A stretch of DNA of 64,000 bases from Massilia agilis (GCF_024756255.1 NZ_JANUHB010000002.1:1178001-1242000); one strand, 5' to 3'. Shown: positions 28,341-37,804, counted from the first letter of the stretch. Numbers and translations are program-made. The notes: generated from the sequence alone by a model not told the origin.

Positions 28341-30287
28341 ATGAAACCAACCATCGCCCGCCTCGCGCCGCTCGCCGGCGCGCTTGCGTTTGCCGGCCTC
28401 GCGCACGCACAGGCCGACAAGCCGCTGTATCCGCAACTGCCCACCGAAACACCCGCCGAATTCGCGGCGCCGACAGCGAGCTTCAACTACGTCAAGCGCA
28501 GCGTGATGATCCCGATGCGCGACGGCGTGAGGCTCAACACCGTCATCATCATGCCCAAGGGGGCGAAGAACGCGCCGATCCTGCTGACCCGCACGCCGTA
28601 CGACGCGTCGTCGCTGACCAGCCACGCGGAGAGCAACGACCTGGGCTCGATCCTGCAGGGCTATGACAACGCGGCCGACGTGATCGTGGAAGGCGGCTAC
28701 ATCCGGGTGGTGCAGGACGTGCGCGGCAAGTACGGTTCGGAAGGCGACTATGTGATGAACCGCCCGCTGCAAGGCCCGCTCAACCCCACGCCGGTGGACC
28801 ATTCGACCGACACGTACGACACCATCGAATGGCTCACCAAAAACCTCCCCGAGACCAACGGCAAGGTCGGCATCATCGGCATTTCGTACGATGGCTTTTT
28901 GCCGCTGATGGCCTTGGTGAACCCGCACCCGGCGCTCAAGGTGGCGGTGCCGATGAACCCGATGGTCGATGGCTGGAAGGGCGACGACTGGTTCCACAAC
29001 GGCGCCTTCCGCCAGATCAACCTGTCGTACGTGATGGAGCAGGTGGTCTCGCGCAAGAATGAGGCTAAATGGTTTACCTCGAATTACGACGACTACGACA
29101 TGTACATGCGCGCCGGTACCGCCGGTGAGCTTGGGCGCGAACGCGGCGTCGAGCAGAGCGGCTTCTGGCGCAAGATCCTCGCGCATCCGTCGTACGACAG
29201 CTTCTGGCAGCAGCAGGCAATGGACAAGATCCTGGCAAAGCAGCCGGTCACGGTGCCCACGCTGCTGGTGCACAGCCTGTGGGATGCGGAAGACATCTAT
29301 GGCGCAGTCGCGGTGTACAAGGCCATCAAGCCGAACGACAAGGACGGAAAGGTGCACCTGGTATTGGGCCCGTGGTCGCACGGCGGCGGCATCGGCGACG
29401 GCAGCAGCCTGGGCGCGATCAAGTTTGGCCAGGACACCGCCCTGCACTTCCGCCAGGAGATCCTGCGCCCGTTCCTGGACCGCTACCTGAAGGACGACAC
29501 CTCGGCCGCGCCGATCCCGACCGTGTCGGCATTCGAGACCGGCACCAACAAATGGCGCAGCCTGAATGCGTGGCCGGCCGGCTGCAACAGCGGCTGCGCG
29601 ATCAAGCCGGTGGCGCTGCGCCTGGCCGCCAGCCAGAAGGCGCTGCTGGGTGCGCCGGCCAACGACAAGGGCTATGACGAATACATCTCGGACCCGGCCA
29701 AGCCGGTGCCGTTCCGCCAGCGGCCGATTCCGCCGTACGGCTACGACGAAGCCAAGGGCCAGAGCTGGCCGCGCTGGCTGGTGGACGACCAGCGCGAGGC
29801 ATCGGGTCGCACCGACGTGCTGACCTTCACCTCGGACGTGCTCACCGCGCCGGTGAAGATCAGCGGCGAGCCGGTGGCGAACCTGATTGCCTCGACCAGC
29901 GGCACCGACTCGGACTGGGTGGTCAAGCTGATCGACGTGTACCCGGACCAGGTGGGCAGCCAGCCGGCCATGGGCGGCTACCAGCTGATGGTCTCGGGCG
30001 ACATTTTCCGCGGCCGCTATCGCGAGAGCATGGAGGTGCCGCACGCGATTGCACCGAACAAGCCGCTCGCCTACCGCTTCGGCCTGCCGACCGCGAACCA
30101 CGTGTTCCTGCCGGGCCACCGCATCATGGTGCAGGTGCAGTCGAGCTGGTTCCCGCTGTACGACCGCAATCCGCAGACCTTCGTGCCCAACATCTTCTGG
30201 GCCAAGCCGGCAGACTTCAAGAAGGCCACGCAGCGGGTGTACCACAGCAGCTTTGTCGAGCTGCCGATCGTCGAAGCGGTTCGGTAG
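28341..30287 (+). CDS. CocE/NonD-type serine hydrolase, secreted
   Basis: 648 residues with a signal peptide (LAPLAGALAFAGLAHAQA). The X-Pro dipeptidyl-peptidase/CocE alpha/beta hydrolase domain holds the nucleophile in GISYDGF, a candidate Asp in SLWDAED and a candidate His in GPWSHGG. A C-terminal jelly-roll (XPDC type) domain ends the protein (GHRIMVQVQSSWFPLYDRNP). Relatives include cephalosporin and cocaine esterases and glutaryl acylases; substrate here unknown. Its TAG stop is supplied by a family A repeat. Confidence 0.9.
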   Translation: MKPTIARLAPLAGALAFAGLAHAQADKPLYPQLPTETPAEFAAPTASFNYVKRSVMIPMRDGVRLNTVIIMPKGAKNAPILLTRTPYDASSLTSHAESNDLGSILQGYDNAADVIVEGGYIRVVQDVRGKYGSEGDYVMNRPLQGPLNPTPVDHSTDTYDTIEWLTKNLPETNGKVGIIGISYDGFLPLMALVNPHPALKVAVPMNPMVDGWKGDDWFHNGAFRQINLSYVMEQVVSRKNEAKWFTSNYDDYDMYMRAGTAGELGRERGVEQSGFWRKILAHPSYDSFWQQQAMDKILAKQPVTVPTLLVHSLWDAEDIYGAVAVYKAIKPNDKDGKVHLVLGPWSHGGGIGDGSSLGAIKFGQDTALHFRQEILRPFLDRYLKDDTSAAPIPTVSAFETGTNKWRSLNAWPAGCNSGCAIKPVALRLAASQKALLGAPANDKGYDEYISDPAKPVPFRQRPIPPYGYDEAKGQSWPRWLVDDQREASGRTDVLTFTSDVLTAPVKISGEPVANLIASTSGTDSDWVVKLIDVYPDQVGSQPAMGGYQLMVSGDIFRGRYRESMEVPHAIAPNKPLAYRFGLPTANHVFLPGHRIMVQVQSSWFPLYDRNPQTFVPNIFWAKPADFKKATQRVYHSSFVELPIVEAVR

Positions 30288-30368
30288 GGTGGGCGGGTTT
30301 CCCGCCCACGCGTTCAGGCCGGGCATGCGTGGCCTGAACGCGTGGGCAGGAGCACCTGCCAAACCTAC
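30284..30368. repeat. Family A paired palindrome (copy 3)
   Basis: GTAGGGTGGGCGGG...CCCGCCCACGCG and CGCGTGGGCAGG...CCTGCCAAACCTAC. Both ends make TAG stops: left for the CocE-type gene (30285-30287), right for the convergent HAD gene (30365-30367). Confidence 0.88.
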
Positions 30369-31066
30369 GTGACCGGCAGAGCGTCAAGCGCGGGCACGAT
30401 CTCGCGCAGGCTGCCAACCTCGTAATCCGGCACCGCATCGGTTTCGTTCGCAAGCCGCTCGGGATTGAACCAGCAGCTTTCAATCCCGAACCGGTTCGCG
30501 CCCAGGATGTCCGCATCCAGGCGGTCGCCAACGATGATCATCTCCGCCTTGGCGCAGGCACGCGCCATCTTGACCGTGTACTCGAAAAAGCGGCTGTCCG
30601 GCTTGGCGAAGCCGCAGGCTTCGGACGTGGAGATGAACGAGATGTGCTGGTTCAGCCCCGAGCTGGCAATGCGGCGGCGCTGGATGTGATCGACGCCGTT
30701 GGTGATGACACCGACTTCGCCGATTTCCGCCAGCGCTGCGCACACGCTCGCGGCGCCATCGATCAGCACGACCGTTTCGGACAAGGACTCAAGATACAGG
30801 CTGCTTGCCGCCTCGGCATCCAGCTCGAGCCCGTGCGCAAGGAAGGTGCGGCGGAACCGCTCCACCTTCAGGAAGTCCTTCGCCACTTCCCCGCGTTCGA
30901 AGCGCTTCCACAGGTCGACATTGATCGCCTGGTAGTCCACGAACAGCTGGTCGATGCCGTCACGCGCGCCCAGTTCCTGCAAGGTCCGCGCAAACGAGCG
31001 CTTTTCGGACGCGCGGAAGTCGAGGAGCGTGTCGTCCAGGTCAAAGAGAAAAAGCTTGTGTTTCAT
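30365..31066 (-). CDS. yjjG: YjjG-family HAD nucleotidase
   Basis: 233 residues of a HAD phosphatase. Motif I is LFDLDDTLLDF near the N-terminus, motif II ITNGVDHIQRRRI, and motif IV IVGDRLDADILGAN. The cap and the FRASEKRSFARTLQELGA segment fit YjjG, a noncanonical pyrimidine nucleotidase that removes modified dUMP/dTMP analogues. The ATG at 31066 starts motif I normally. The stop codon comes from a family A repeat. Confidence 0.85.
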   Translation of the reverse strand: MKHKLFLFDLDDTLLDFRASEKRSFARTLQELGARDGIDQLFVDYQAINVDLWKRFERGEVAKDFLKVERFRRTFLAHGLELDAEAASSLYLESLSETVVLIDGAASVCAALAEIGEVGVITNGVDHIQRRRIASSGLNQHISFISTSEACGFAKPDSRFFEYTVKMARACAKAEMIIVGDRLDADILGANRFGIESCWFNPERLANETDAVPDYEVGSLREIVPALDALPVT

Positions 31067-31172
31067 TGCTGCATGATACCACCGGGCCGATCGTCGCCCC
31101 GGCAGCCTTTTCTGGCCGTTGGGCGGAAAATCCAACCGGGGGAGTTACGGGCAGGTGGCTGCGAGATTTCGC

Positions 31173-31520
31173 TTACAACAGCCTCGTGCCGAGCGGTACC
31201 TGATGTTCCGGTGCGCAGAGACTGACGTTTCCGGAGGCGTCGTGAAAGCCGGTTACCAGGCATTCGGACATGAACGGACCGATCTGCTTTTTAGGGAAAT
31301 TGGTGACCGCAACGACCTGCTTTCCGATGAGGGTTTCCGGTGCATATAGCGCCGTGATCTGGGCGCTCGATTTGAGCACGCCGATATCGCTTCCGAAATC
31401 GATCTGCAGTTTATAGGCCGGCTTTCTCGCTTCCGGAAACGCCTCCGCGGCGACGATGCGCCCGACACGAAGCTCGACCTTCATGAAATCCGACCAATCG
31501 ATGTGTTCAGTTTGGTTCAT
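31173..31520 (-). CDS. tRNA-binding protein of the CsaA/Trbp111 type
   Basis: 115 residues forming one OB-fold tRNA-binding domain. VELRVGRIVAAEAFPEARKP, LKSSAQITALY and the KKQIGPFMSECLVTG stretch match CsaA and the C-terminal domain of bacterial MetRS. Such proteins bind tRNA as dimers; CsaA was described as a secretion chaperone. Symbol left empty because YgjH-type relatives are equally close. Confidence 0.85.
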   Translation of the reverse strand: MNQTEHIDWSDFMKVELRVGRIVAAEAFPEARKPAYKLQIDFGSDIGVLKSSAQITALYAPETLIGKQVVAVTNFPKKQIGPFMSECLVTGFHDASGNVSLCAPEHQVPLGTRLL

Positions 31521-31640
31521 TATGCAGGGGAGTCCAGTAATTTTCTTGTTGGGCCAACGACGGATTGAAAGAATAGCATCAATGGACTGTTTTTTTCATG
31601 TCGTGGGCAATTACAACAGCGGCATCACGCCCACTCAACC

Positions 31641-31658
31641 ATACCAGCCAGATACCAG
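31641..31658 (+). promoter_or_regulatory. Upstream tandem operator of the GlcNAc operon
   Basis: ATACCAG at 31641-31647 and again at 31652-31658: direct repeats 11 bases apart, about one helical turn. The spacing and reverse complement (CTGGTAT-N4-CTGGTAT) resemble, as I recall, NagQ boxes of Xanthomonas. Confidence 0.55.
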
Positions 31659-31732
31659 CAATTTTTCCTTAAAAACCAACTACTTACACTCATAACCGAC
31701 AGCTATTGACCCATTCCGGATTGCCACAAAAG

Positions 31733-31751
31733 AATACCAGTCAAATACCTG
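31733..31751 (+). promoter_or_regulatory. Promoter-proximal tandem operator of the GlcNAc operon
   Basis: AATACCA (31733-31739), GTCA, AATACCT (31744-31750): the same 11-base direct repeat as the upstream pair, abutting the -35 box. A bound repressor here would block RNA polymerase. Confidence 0.65.
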
Positions 31752-31780
31752 TTGACAACAAAGTATGCCCTCCCTATAGT
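31752..31780 (+). promoter_or_regulatory. Sigma-70 promoter of the GlcNAc operon
   Basis: TTGACA (31752-31757), 17 bases, TATAGT (31775-31780), a near-consensus promoter; the first gene starts 31 bases after the -10. Confidence 0.85.
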
Positions 31781-31811
31781 GCCCTGACCTCCCCGGCACT
31801 CAATCACACTC

Positions 31812-32690
31812 ATGATCGACTATCTCATCGGCGTCGATGGCGGCGGCACCGGCACGCGCGTGCGGCTTGCAGAAGTTAGCGGCGCCGAACTGGCACAGTC
31901 CACCAGCGGCCCTTCGGGTCTGGCGCATGGCATCGGCAATGCCTGGACCGCCGTCAACTCTGCGGTGGGCAAGGCATTCACCGCGATCGGCATCGACCAG
32001 GTTCCGCTGGAGCGTTGCGCCATCGGGCTTGGGCTGGCCGGGGTCCACAACAAGGAATGGGCGGCGCAATTCGCGGCCGCCAACCCCGGCTACGCGGCCC
32101 TTGCGCTCGACAACGACGGCATCACCACCCTCTTCGGCGCGCACGCGGGCCAGCCCGGCGTGATCGTGGCCATCGGCACCGGCAGCGTGGGCGAAGCCTT
32201 GCTCCCGGACGGCAGCCAGCGCGAAGTGGGCGGCTGGGGTTTTCCGGCGGGGGATGAGGCCAGCGGCGGCTGGATGGGCCTGCGCGCGATGAACCATATC
32301 CAGCAGGTGCTCGACGGCCGCAAGCCGGGGAGCCGTTTTGCCGATGCGGTGATCGACGCTTGCGGCGGCAACCGCGACGCCATCCAGGTCTGGCTCGGCC
32401 AGGCGACGCAGACCACCTACGCTGGGCTGGCGCGCATCGTGATGGCGCACGGCGAATCGGACCCGGTGGCCAGAACCATCCTCGAAGACGCGGGGCGCGA
32501 AGTGGCGCTGATGGCGGCCGCGCTCGACCCTTCCGGCCAGCTGCCGGTGGCGCTGTGCGGCGGCCTGGGCGAACCGCTGCGCCCTTACCTGCCGCAGGCA
32601 CTCCTTGCGCGCGTGGTGGCCGCGCAAGGCGACTCGGCCAAGGGCGCGCTCCGCATGATCGAACAGCATTTGAAAAAGGCACACCAATGA
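31812..32690 (+). CDS. N-acetylglucosamine/glucosamine kinase, BadF/BcrA family
   Basis: 292 residues of an ASKHA-fold sugar kinase. The phosphate-1 motif GVDGGGTGTRV and adenosine motifs AIGTGSVGEALL and LCGGLGEPL are visible. It would phosphorylate GlcNAc (or glucosamine) with ATP, yielding the substrate of the next gene, so uptake must deliver unphosphorylated sugar. It is the first gene of the operon. The stop overlaps the nagA start (ATGA). Confidence 0.85.
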   Translation: MIDYLIGVDGGGTGTRVRLAEVSGAELAQSTSGPSGLAHGIGNAWTAVNSAVGKAFTAIGIDQVPLERCAIGLGLAGVHNKEWAAQFAAANPGYAALALDNDGITTLFGAHAGQPGVIVAIGTGSVGEALLPDGSQREVGGWGFPAGDEASGGWMGLRAMNHIQQVLDGRKPGSRFADAVIDACGGNRDAIQVWLGQATQTTYAGLARIVMAHGESDPVARTILEDAGREVALMAAALDPSGQLPVALCGGLGEPLRPYLPQALLARVVAAQGDSAKGALRMIEQHLKKAHQ

Positions 32691-33787
32691 AGGGCAACAT
32701 CCTCACCCCGAACGGCTGGATCGTCGGCGACATCGAATTCGGCCCGCGCATCCTGTCGATCGAAGGCGAGTCGATCAATCCGGAAGCGAACCGCGAAGAC
32801 TACATCCTGCCCGGCTTTATCGACCTGCACGTGCACGGCGGCGCAGGGCGCGACATGATGGAAGGCGGCGACGCGCCGCACGTGATCGCGGCGCTGCACG
32901 CAAGGCACGGCACCACCAGCCTGCTCGCCACCACCATGACCGCCCCGGTGGAAGACATCACCACCGCGCTTGGCGCGATCGGCAAGGCCTGCGGCGAGCG
33001 TGGCAAGAACGAGGCGCGCATCCTTGGCGTGCACCTGGAAGGCCCGTACATCAACCCCGGCAAGCTCGGTGCCCAGCCGGCCTACGCGCGCGAGGCCACG
33101 CTGGCCGAAGTGCAGCGCTTCGGCCAGCAGGCGCCGATGAAGCTCATCACCGTGGCGCCCGAAATGGACGGCCACCTGGAACTGGTGCGCCAGCTTGCCG
33201 ATGCCGGCATCAAGGTACAGATCGGCCACACCACCGGCACCTACGAGGACGGCGTGAAGGCGCTGGAGCATGGCGCGGCGGGCTTCACCCACCTGTTCAA
33301 CGCGATGCCCGGCCTGCACCACCGCGACCCCGGCATGGTCGGCGCGGCGCTCGCGCATGCGCAGTACGCCGAGATCATTCCCGACCTGTTGCACGTGCAT
33401 CCGGGCGCGATCAAGGTGGCGCTGCGGTCGATCCCGCACCTGTTCTGCGTAACCGATTCCACCGCCGCCGCCGGCATGCCGGACGGCGAATACATGCTGG
33501 GCCGCCAGGTGGTCCACAAATGCATGGGCGGCGTGCGCCTGGCCGACGGCACGCTGGCCGGCAGCACGCTCACCATGGACCAGGCGCTGCGCAACCTGGT
33601 CTCGATCGGGCTGCCGCTGGCCGAGGCCTCACGGCGCGTGTCCACCAACGCCGCAGACTATCTAGGCGAAACCCAGCGCGGGCGCCTGGCCCCGGGCTGC
33701 TTCGCCGACCTCGTGGTCCTGGACCGCGACCTGAACATCAAAGCCGTTTATATTGAAGGAGAAGTGTGTGACCTCGCAGATGCTTAA
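32687..33787 (+). CDS. nagA: N-acetylglucosamine-6-phosphate deacetylase
   Basis: 366 residues, normal NagA length. The amidohydrolase metal motif is FIDLHVHGGAGRDMME near residue 45; ligands continue in GVHLEGPYINPGKLGA (Glu), IGHTTGTYEDG and FTHLFNAMPGLHHRDPG; the catalytic Asp is in CVTDSTAAAGMPDG. It converts GlcNAc-6-P to GlcN-6-P and acetate. The ATG overlaps the stop of the kinase gene and its own 3' end overlaps the next gene by 20 bases. Confidence 0.95.
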   Translation: MKGNILTPNGWIVGDIEFGPRILSIEGESINPEANREDYILPGFIDLHVHGGAGRDMMEGGDAPHVIAALHARHGTTSLLATTMTAPVEDITTALGAIGKACGERGKNEARILGVHLEGPYINPGKLGAQPAYAREATLAEVQRFGQQAPMKLITVAPEMDGHLELVRQLADAGIKVQIGHTTGTYEDGVKALEHGAAGFTHLFNAMPGLHHRDPGMVGAALAHAQYAEIIPDLLHVHPGAIKVALRSIPHLFCVTDSTAAAGMPDGEYMLGRQVVHKCMGGVRLADGTLAGSTLTMDQALRNLVSIGLPLAEASRRVSTNAADYLGETQRGRLAPGCFADLVVLDRDLNIKAVYIEGEVCDLADA

Positions 33788-34790
33788 AGAAGCCGTGTCC
33801 GCGGCAGAATGCGTCGCTTTCCAACTGTCGAACGACGCCGAACGCTACGCGGAACTGGGCCGCAAGCTGAGGTCCACCAATTTCCACAGCGCCGTCACCG
33901 TCGCGCGCGGCAGCTCGGACCACGCGTCGGCCTACCTGGCCTACCTGATCATGGCGCGCATGGGACGCCTGGTGACCTCGCTGCCGATGTCGCTCATCAC
34001 CCTGTACAAGTCGCCGCTCGTCACGCGCGACACGCTGGCCGTGGCCATCTCGCAGTCGGGCCAGAGCCCGGACGTGGTCGAACCGATCCGCTACTTCCGC
34101 GGCGGCGGCGCCACCACGGTCGCGCTGGTCAACGACACCGCCTCGCCGCTGGCCGAAGCGGCCGAGTGGACCATGCCGCTGCACGCCGGTAAAGAACAGA
34201 GCGTGGCCGCGACCAAGAGCTTCATCACCAGCCTGGTGGCAGGCGCCCGCCTGGTCGCCGAATGGCAGAACGACCCGGAACTGAAGGACGGCATCGCCGC
34301 CCTGCCCGAGGTGCTGGCCACCGCCGCCCGTGCCGACTGGTCGGCAGCGATCGACGTGCTGGCGCCGGCCCGCAACATCATGGTGGTCGGCCGCGGCATC
34401 AGCTTCCCGGTGGCGCTGGAGTCGGCGCTCAAGTTCAAGGAGACCTCGGCCCTGCAAGCGGAGGCGTTCTCCGGCGCCGAGATCAAGCACGGCCCAATGG
34501 CGCTGATCGAGGAAGGCTACCCGCTCCTGATCTTCGCAACCCGCGGCCCGGCCCAGGCCAGCCTGGTGCAGCTGGCCGGCGAAATGCGCGGACGCGGCGC
34601 GCGCGTGCTGCTGGCCGCGCCCGAAGACGTGGCCGAGCGCGACCTGACGATACCGGTGGCGGCCACCCCGGACCTGGACCCGATCGCAGCGATCCAGTCT
34701 TTCTATGTGATGGCGGCGCACCTGTCCAAGGCGCGCGGCATGGACCCGGACCGTCCGCGCCACCTGTCGAAAGTCACAAAGACGAACTAA
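33768..34790 (+). CDS. SIS-domain glucosamine-6-phosphate deaminase (NagB-II type)
   Basis: 340 residues with two SIS domains, like the isomerase half of GlmS without the glutaminase domain. Domain 1 has VARGSSDHASAYLAYL and ISQSGQSPDVVE; domain 2 has VGRGISFPVALESALKFKET and AEAFSGAEIKHGP. NagB-II enzymes deaminate GlcN-6-P to fructose-6-P, which fits directly after nagA. The GTG at 33768 has AAGGAG six bases upstream. An aminotransferase role is less likely in this context. Confidence 0.88.
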   Translation: MTSQMLKEAVSAAECVAFQLSNDAERYAELGRKLRSTNFHSAVTVARGSSDHASAYLAYLIMARMGRLVTSLPMSLITLYKSPLVTRDTLAVAISQSGQSPDVVEPIRYFRGGGATTVALVNDTASPLAEAAEWTMPLHAGKEQSVAATKSFITSLVAGARLVAEWQNDPELKDGIAALPEVLATAARADWSAAIDVLAPARNIMVVGRGISFPVALESALKFKETSALQAEAFSGAEIKHGPMALIEEGYPLLIFATRGPAQASLVQLAGEMRGRGARVLLAAPEDVAERDLTIPVAATPDLDPIAAIQSFYVMAAHLSKARGMDPDRPRHLSKVTKTN

Positions 34791-34804
34791 GCAAACTGAG
34801 GACC

Positions 34805-36301
34805 ATGAACGAGAACCTCCACCAGCTAGCCGGCCAGCTGATCATGGTGCGGCTGTTCGGCACCGAACTGGATGCCGACACCGCCGCATTCCTGGGCCAG
34901 AACAGCGTGCGCGGCGTGTGCCTGTTCCGCCAGAACATGACCGACGCCACGCAGCTCACGCGCTTCACCGGTGCGCTGCGCGAGGTGATGGGCCGCGAGT
35001 CGCTGATCGCACTGGACCAGGAAGGCGGCGCGGTGGTGCGCTCGACCTGGGTGCCGGCGCCGCCGTCGGCGATGGCGCTGGGCGCAGCGAACGATCCGCA
35101 TCTGGCGCGCGACGTGGGCGCCGCGGTGGCGCGCGCGGTGCGTTCGCTGGGCTTCAACTGGAATTTCGCGCCGGTGCTGGACCTGAACAACAACCCGCAG
35201 AACCCGGTCATCGCCGAGCGCTCGTTCGGCGCCGACCCGTTGCGCGCGACCGAACTGGCGCTGGCCTGGATGGCGGGCAGCGAGGCCGAAGGCGTGGCCT
35301 GCTGCGTCAAGCACTTCCCCGGCCACGGCGACACCCACGTCGATTCGCACCGCGACCTGCCGCTGGTGGACAAGCCGCTCGCCGAGCTGGAACGCTTCGA
35401 GTTCGCGCCGTTCCGCATGGCCGCGGCCAGCGCGCCGGCGATGATGACGGCGCACATCGTCTACCCGTCGCTCGACCCGGACAACCCGGCCACCATGTCG
35501 CGCCGGATCCTGACCGGCATCTTGCGCGATGAGTGGAGCTACCGCGGCGTGGTGATCACCGACGGCATGGACATGCACGCGATCGCCCACCGCTACAGCG
35601 CGGGCCAGGCGGCGGTGAACGCGCTGGTGGCCGGCGCCGACATGGTGATGGCGATCGGCAGCCGCGAAACGCAGCAGGAGACCATCGACGCGATCGCCGC
35701 CGCGATCCGCGACGGGGTGCTGCCGATGGACGAGGTCAAGGCACGCCTTGCGCGCCTGTCCGCGCTGGTGCAGGCGCATCCGTGCTGCCAGGGCGAGTAC
35801 ACGACCGAACAGCAGGACCGCGCGCTCATGGCGCGGGCGTGGAAGGCGGGCCTCACCGCGCTGCGCGGCCCCACCCGCCCTGCCCGCGGCAGCAAGGTGC
35901 GCCTGGTGGCGCGCCAGGACGTGGTGAGCGACGGCGTGTCCGAGGCCGGCGTGCCGGCCGCCACGATCGCAGCCATGCTGGGCCAGCTGTACGAGGTGGA
36001 TCTGGTCACCTTTGCCGACGCCGAGTGCTTCGACTGGGACGCGCTGCCGCAGGACGGCCGCTTCACGGTCCTGGCCTCGACCTCGCGCCGCCGCTACGGC
36101 CCCAACGCGCGCGCCACCTGGCGCCCGGACCTGCACCTGGCGCTATGGAACCCCTATCAGGCGCTCGACTTCGAGGCCCCGGCCCTGATGACCTACGGCT
36201 TCGCCCCGCCCGCGCTGGAAGCGGTGAACGCCTGGCTGGCCGGCCAGATCGAGGCGCAAGGCGTGTGCCCGGTGCCGGGTTTTAGCCGTAACTCAATGTA
36301 A
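34805..36301 (+). CDS. GH3 beta-N-acetylhexosaminidase, NagZ-like
   Basis: 498 residues, longer than typical NagZ (about 340) because of an added C-terminal domain. The GH3 barrel carries the NagZ signature KHFPGHGDTHVDSH with the catalytic His/Asp dyad, and the nucleophile Asp in VITDGMDMHAI. No signal peptide is present, so it acts in the cytosol, probably on chitobiose or peptidoglycan-derived sugars, releasing GlcNAc for the kinase. It is the last gene of the operon, 14 bases after the deaminase gene. Confidence 0.9.
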   Translation: MNENLHQLAGQLIMVRLFGTELDADTAAFLGQNSVRGVCLFRQNMTDATQLTRFTGALREVMGRESLIALDQEGGAVVRSTWVPAPPSAMALGAANDPHLARDVGAAVARAVRSLGFNWNFAPVLDLNNNPQNPVIAERSFGADPLRATELALAWMAGSEAEGVACCVKHFPGHGDTHVDSHRDLPLVDKPLAELERFEFAPFRMAAASAPAMMTAHIVYPSLDPDNPATMSRRILTGILRDEWSYRGVVITDGMDMHAIAHRYSAGQAAVNALVAGADMVMAIGSRETQQETIDAIAAAIRDGVLPMDEVKARLARLSALVQAHPCCQGEYTTEQQDRALMARAWKAGLTALRGPTRPARGSKVRLVARQDVVSDGVSEAGVPAATIAAMLGQLYEVDLVTFADAECFDWDALPQDGRFTVLASTSRRRYGPNARATWRPDLHLALWNPYQALDFEAPALMTYGFAPPALEAVNAWLAGQIEAQGVCPVPGFSRNSM

Positions 36302-36310
36302 CGACGCGCC

Positions 36311-36346
36311 GGGTCTGGCAGACTCTGCGGCACAATTGCCAGACCC
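36311..36346. terminator. Long inverted repeat after the GlcNAc operon
   Basis: GGGTCTGGCA and TGCCAGACCC form a perfect 10-bp stem around a 16-base loop, nine bases after the stop. There is no T run, so it may protect the mRNA end rather than terminate by itself. Confidence 0.5.
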
Positions 36347-36455
36347 ATCGATGTAGTTTGTGGGACAATGCCGGTTTGTCCGAAAAGGCAATGTTGCTTT
36401 GAGCCGACAAAAATGTGCATCGCTCATTTTTTTGCTATTGATTGAAGGATTCTCC

Positions 36456-37754
36456 ATGTCCCAATTTCGTCTTGCCCGTCTCGTCCTGATGCTGGCCGCC
36501 CTCGGCGCAGCGCCGGCCCTGATGAACAATGCCATCGCGCAAAAGAAAGAAGACAAACCGGCCGCCGAGCAAAAAGGCCCGACCGTGCGTCCGGAGGTGT
36601 TCAAGCTGATCGACGGCGCCCAGCTCAAGCCTTTGATGGACGCCAAGAACTTCACGGAAGTCCAGAACCGCCTCAACCAAGCCGAAGCGGTGCCGAACCT
36701 GACGCCGTACGAACACTACGCGATCGACCGCATGAAGCTGTCGCTGGCCGCCACCTCGGGCGCGGACGTGGCGCCGATGCTGACCACGCTGCTGGGCTCC
36801 GAGTTCATCTCCCCGCAGGAAAAGGACACCTTCCTGCTGGCGCTCGGCAACCAGTACTACAACAACAAGAACTACCCGAAGGCCGCTGAGGTCTTCAAGC
36901 GCTACGAGAAGGAAGGCAGCGACCCGTCCAAGGTGCGCGGCCCGCTGATCCGCGCCGAGTACCTGTCCGGCGACTACGCCGCGGCCAAGGCCGGCCTGCT
37001 GCCGGTGATCGCCGACGCCGAGAAGGCCGGCAAGGTGCCGGGCGAAGAGGACCTGCGGCTGCTGGCCTCCTCGGCCAACAAGACCAAGGACGACGCCACC
37101 TACCTGGCCACCATCGACAAGATGATCGCCTACTATCCGAGCGACGAGCTGTGGACCGACGCGCTCAACCGCGGCGTGTACCGCAAGCCGGGCTACGATG
37201 GCACCGCGAACGACGTGAACGTGTACCGCCTGGAATACTCGGCCCAGCAGAAGATGCCGGCCGAGCATTACGCCGACTTCGCCCAGCTGCTGCTGCTGGC
37301 GGGCTTCCCGACCGAAGCGAAGAAGGTGCTGGACGCCGGCTTTGCCAACGGCGCGCTGGGCACCGGCGCGGACGCGGCCAAGCACCGCCAGCTGCGCGAC
37401 AAGGCGACCAAGGGCGCGGCCGACGACGCCAAGAACATCGCCACCGGCGAGGCTTCGGCAGCCAAGTCGAAGAACGGCGCCGGCCTGGTCAACCTGGGCT
37501 GGGCATATGTGACGATGGACCAGTTCGACAAGGGCATCGGCTTCATCCAGCAGGGCATCGCCAAGGGCGGCCTGAAGCAGCCGGACGAGGCCAAGCTGCG
37601 CCTGGGTATCGCCCAGCTGCGCGCCGGCCACAAGGACGAAGCGATCAAGACCTTCCAGGACGTGAAGGCGGGCGGCGGCCTGTCGGACCTGGCGCGCTAC
37701 TGGATCGTGCTGGCGAATCACCCGACCCCGGCGACGGCGGCTGCAGCCAAGTAA
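36456..37754 (+). CDS. Secreted TPR-repeat protein of unknown role
   Basis: 432 residues. A signal peptide (LVLMLAALGAAPALMNNAIA) precedes several TPR-like helical pairs, for example LALGNQYYNNKNYPKAAEVF and LVNLGWAYVTMDQFDKGIGF. TPR domains scaffold protein complexes; the partner cannot be named. The ATG at 36456 has AAGGA six bases upstream. A strong terminator follows. Confidence 0.75.
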   Translation: MSQFRLARLVLMLAALGAAPALMNNAIAQKKEDKPAAEQKGPTVRPEVFKLIDGAQLKPLMDAKNFTEVQNRLNQAEAVPNLTPYEHYAIDRMKLSLAATSGADVAPMLTTLLGSEFISPQEKDTFLLALGNQYYNNKNYPKAAEVFKRYEKEGSDPSKVRGPLIRAEYLSGDYAAAKAGLLPVIADAEKAGKVPGEEDLRLLASSANKTKDDATYLATIDKMIAYYPSDELWTDALNRGVYRKPGYDGTANDVNVYRLEYSAQQKMPAEHYADFAQLLLLAGFPTEAKKVLDAGFANGALGTGADAAKHRQLRDKATKGAADDAKNIATGEASAAKSKNGAGLVNLGWAYVTMDQFDKGIGFIQQGIAKGGLKQPDEAKLRLGIAQLRAGHKDEAIKTFQDVKAGGGLSDLARYWIVLANHPTPATAAAAK

Positions 37755-37771
37755 GCGATACCGGCATCACG

Positions 37772-37804
37772 AAAAAAATCCCGCAGCGATGCGGGATTTT
37801 TTTT
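37772..37804. terminator. Bidirectional intrinsic terminator
   Basis: ATCCCGC/GCGGGAT stem with an AGCGAT loop, seven A before and eight T after. It can serve the TPR gene and, in reverse, the convergent SDR gene. Confidence 0.9.

Noticed and set aside
27177..30362. A 1061-codon minus-strand frame over the DUF2807 and CocE-type genes
   Set aside because: Shadow of two genes with signal peptides and motifs on the plus strand.
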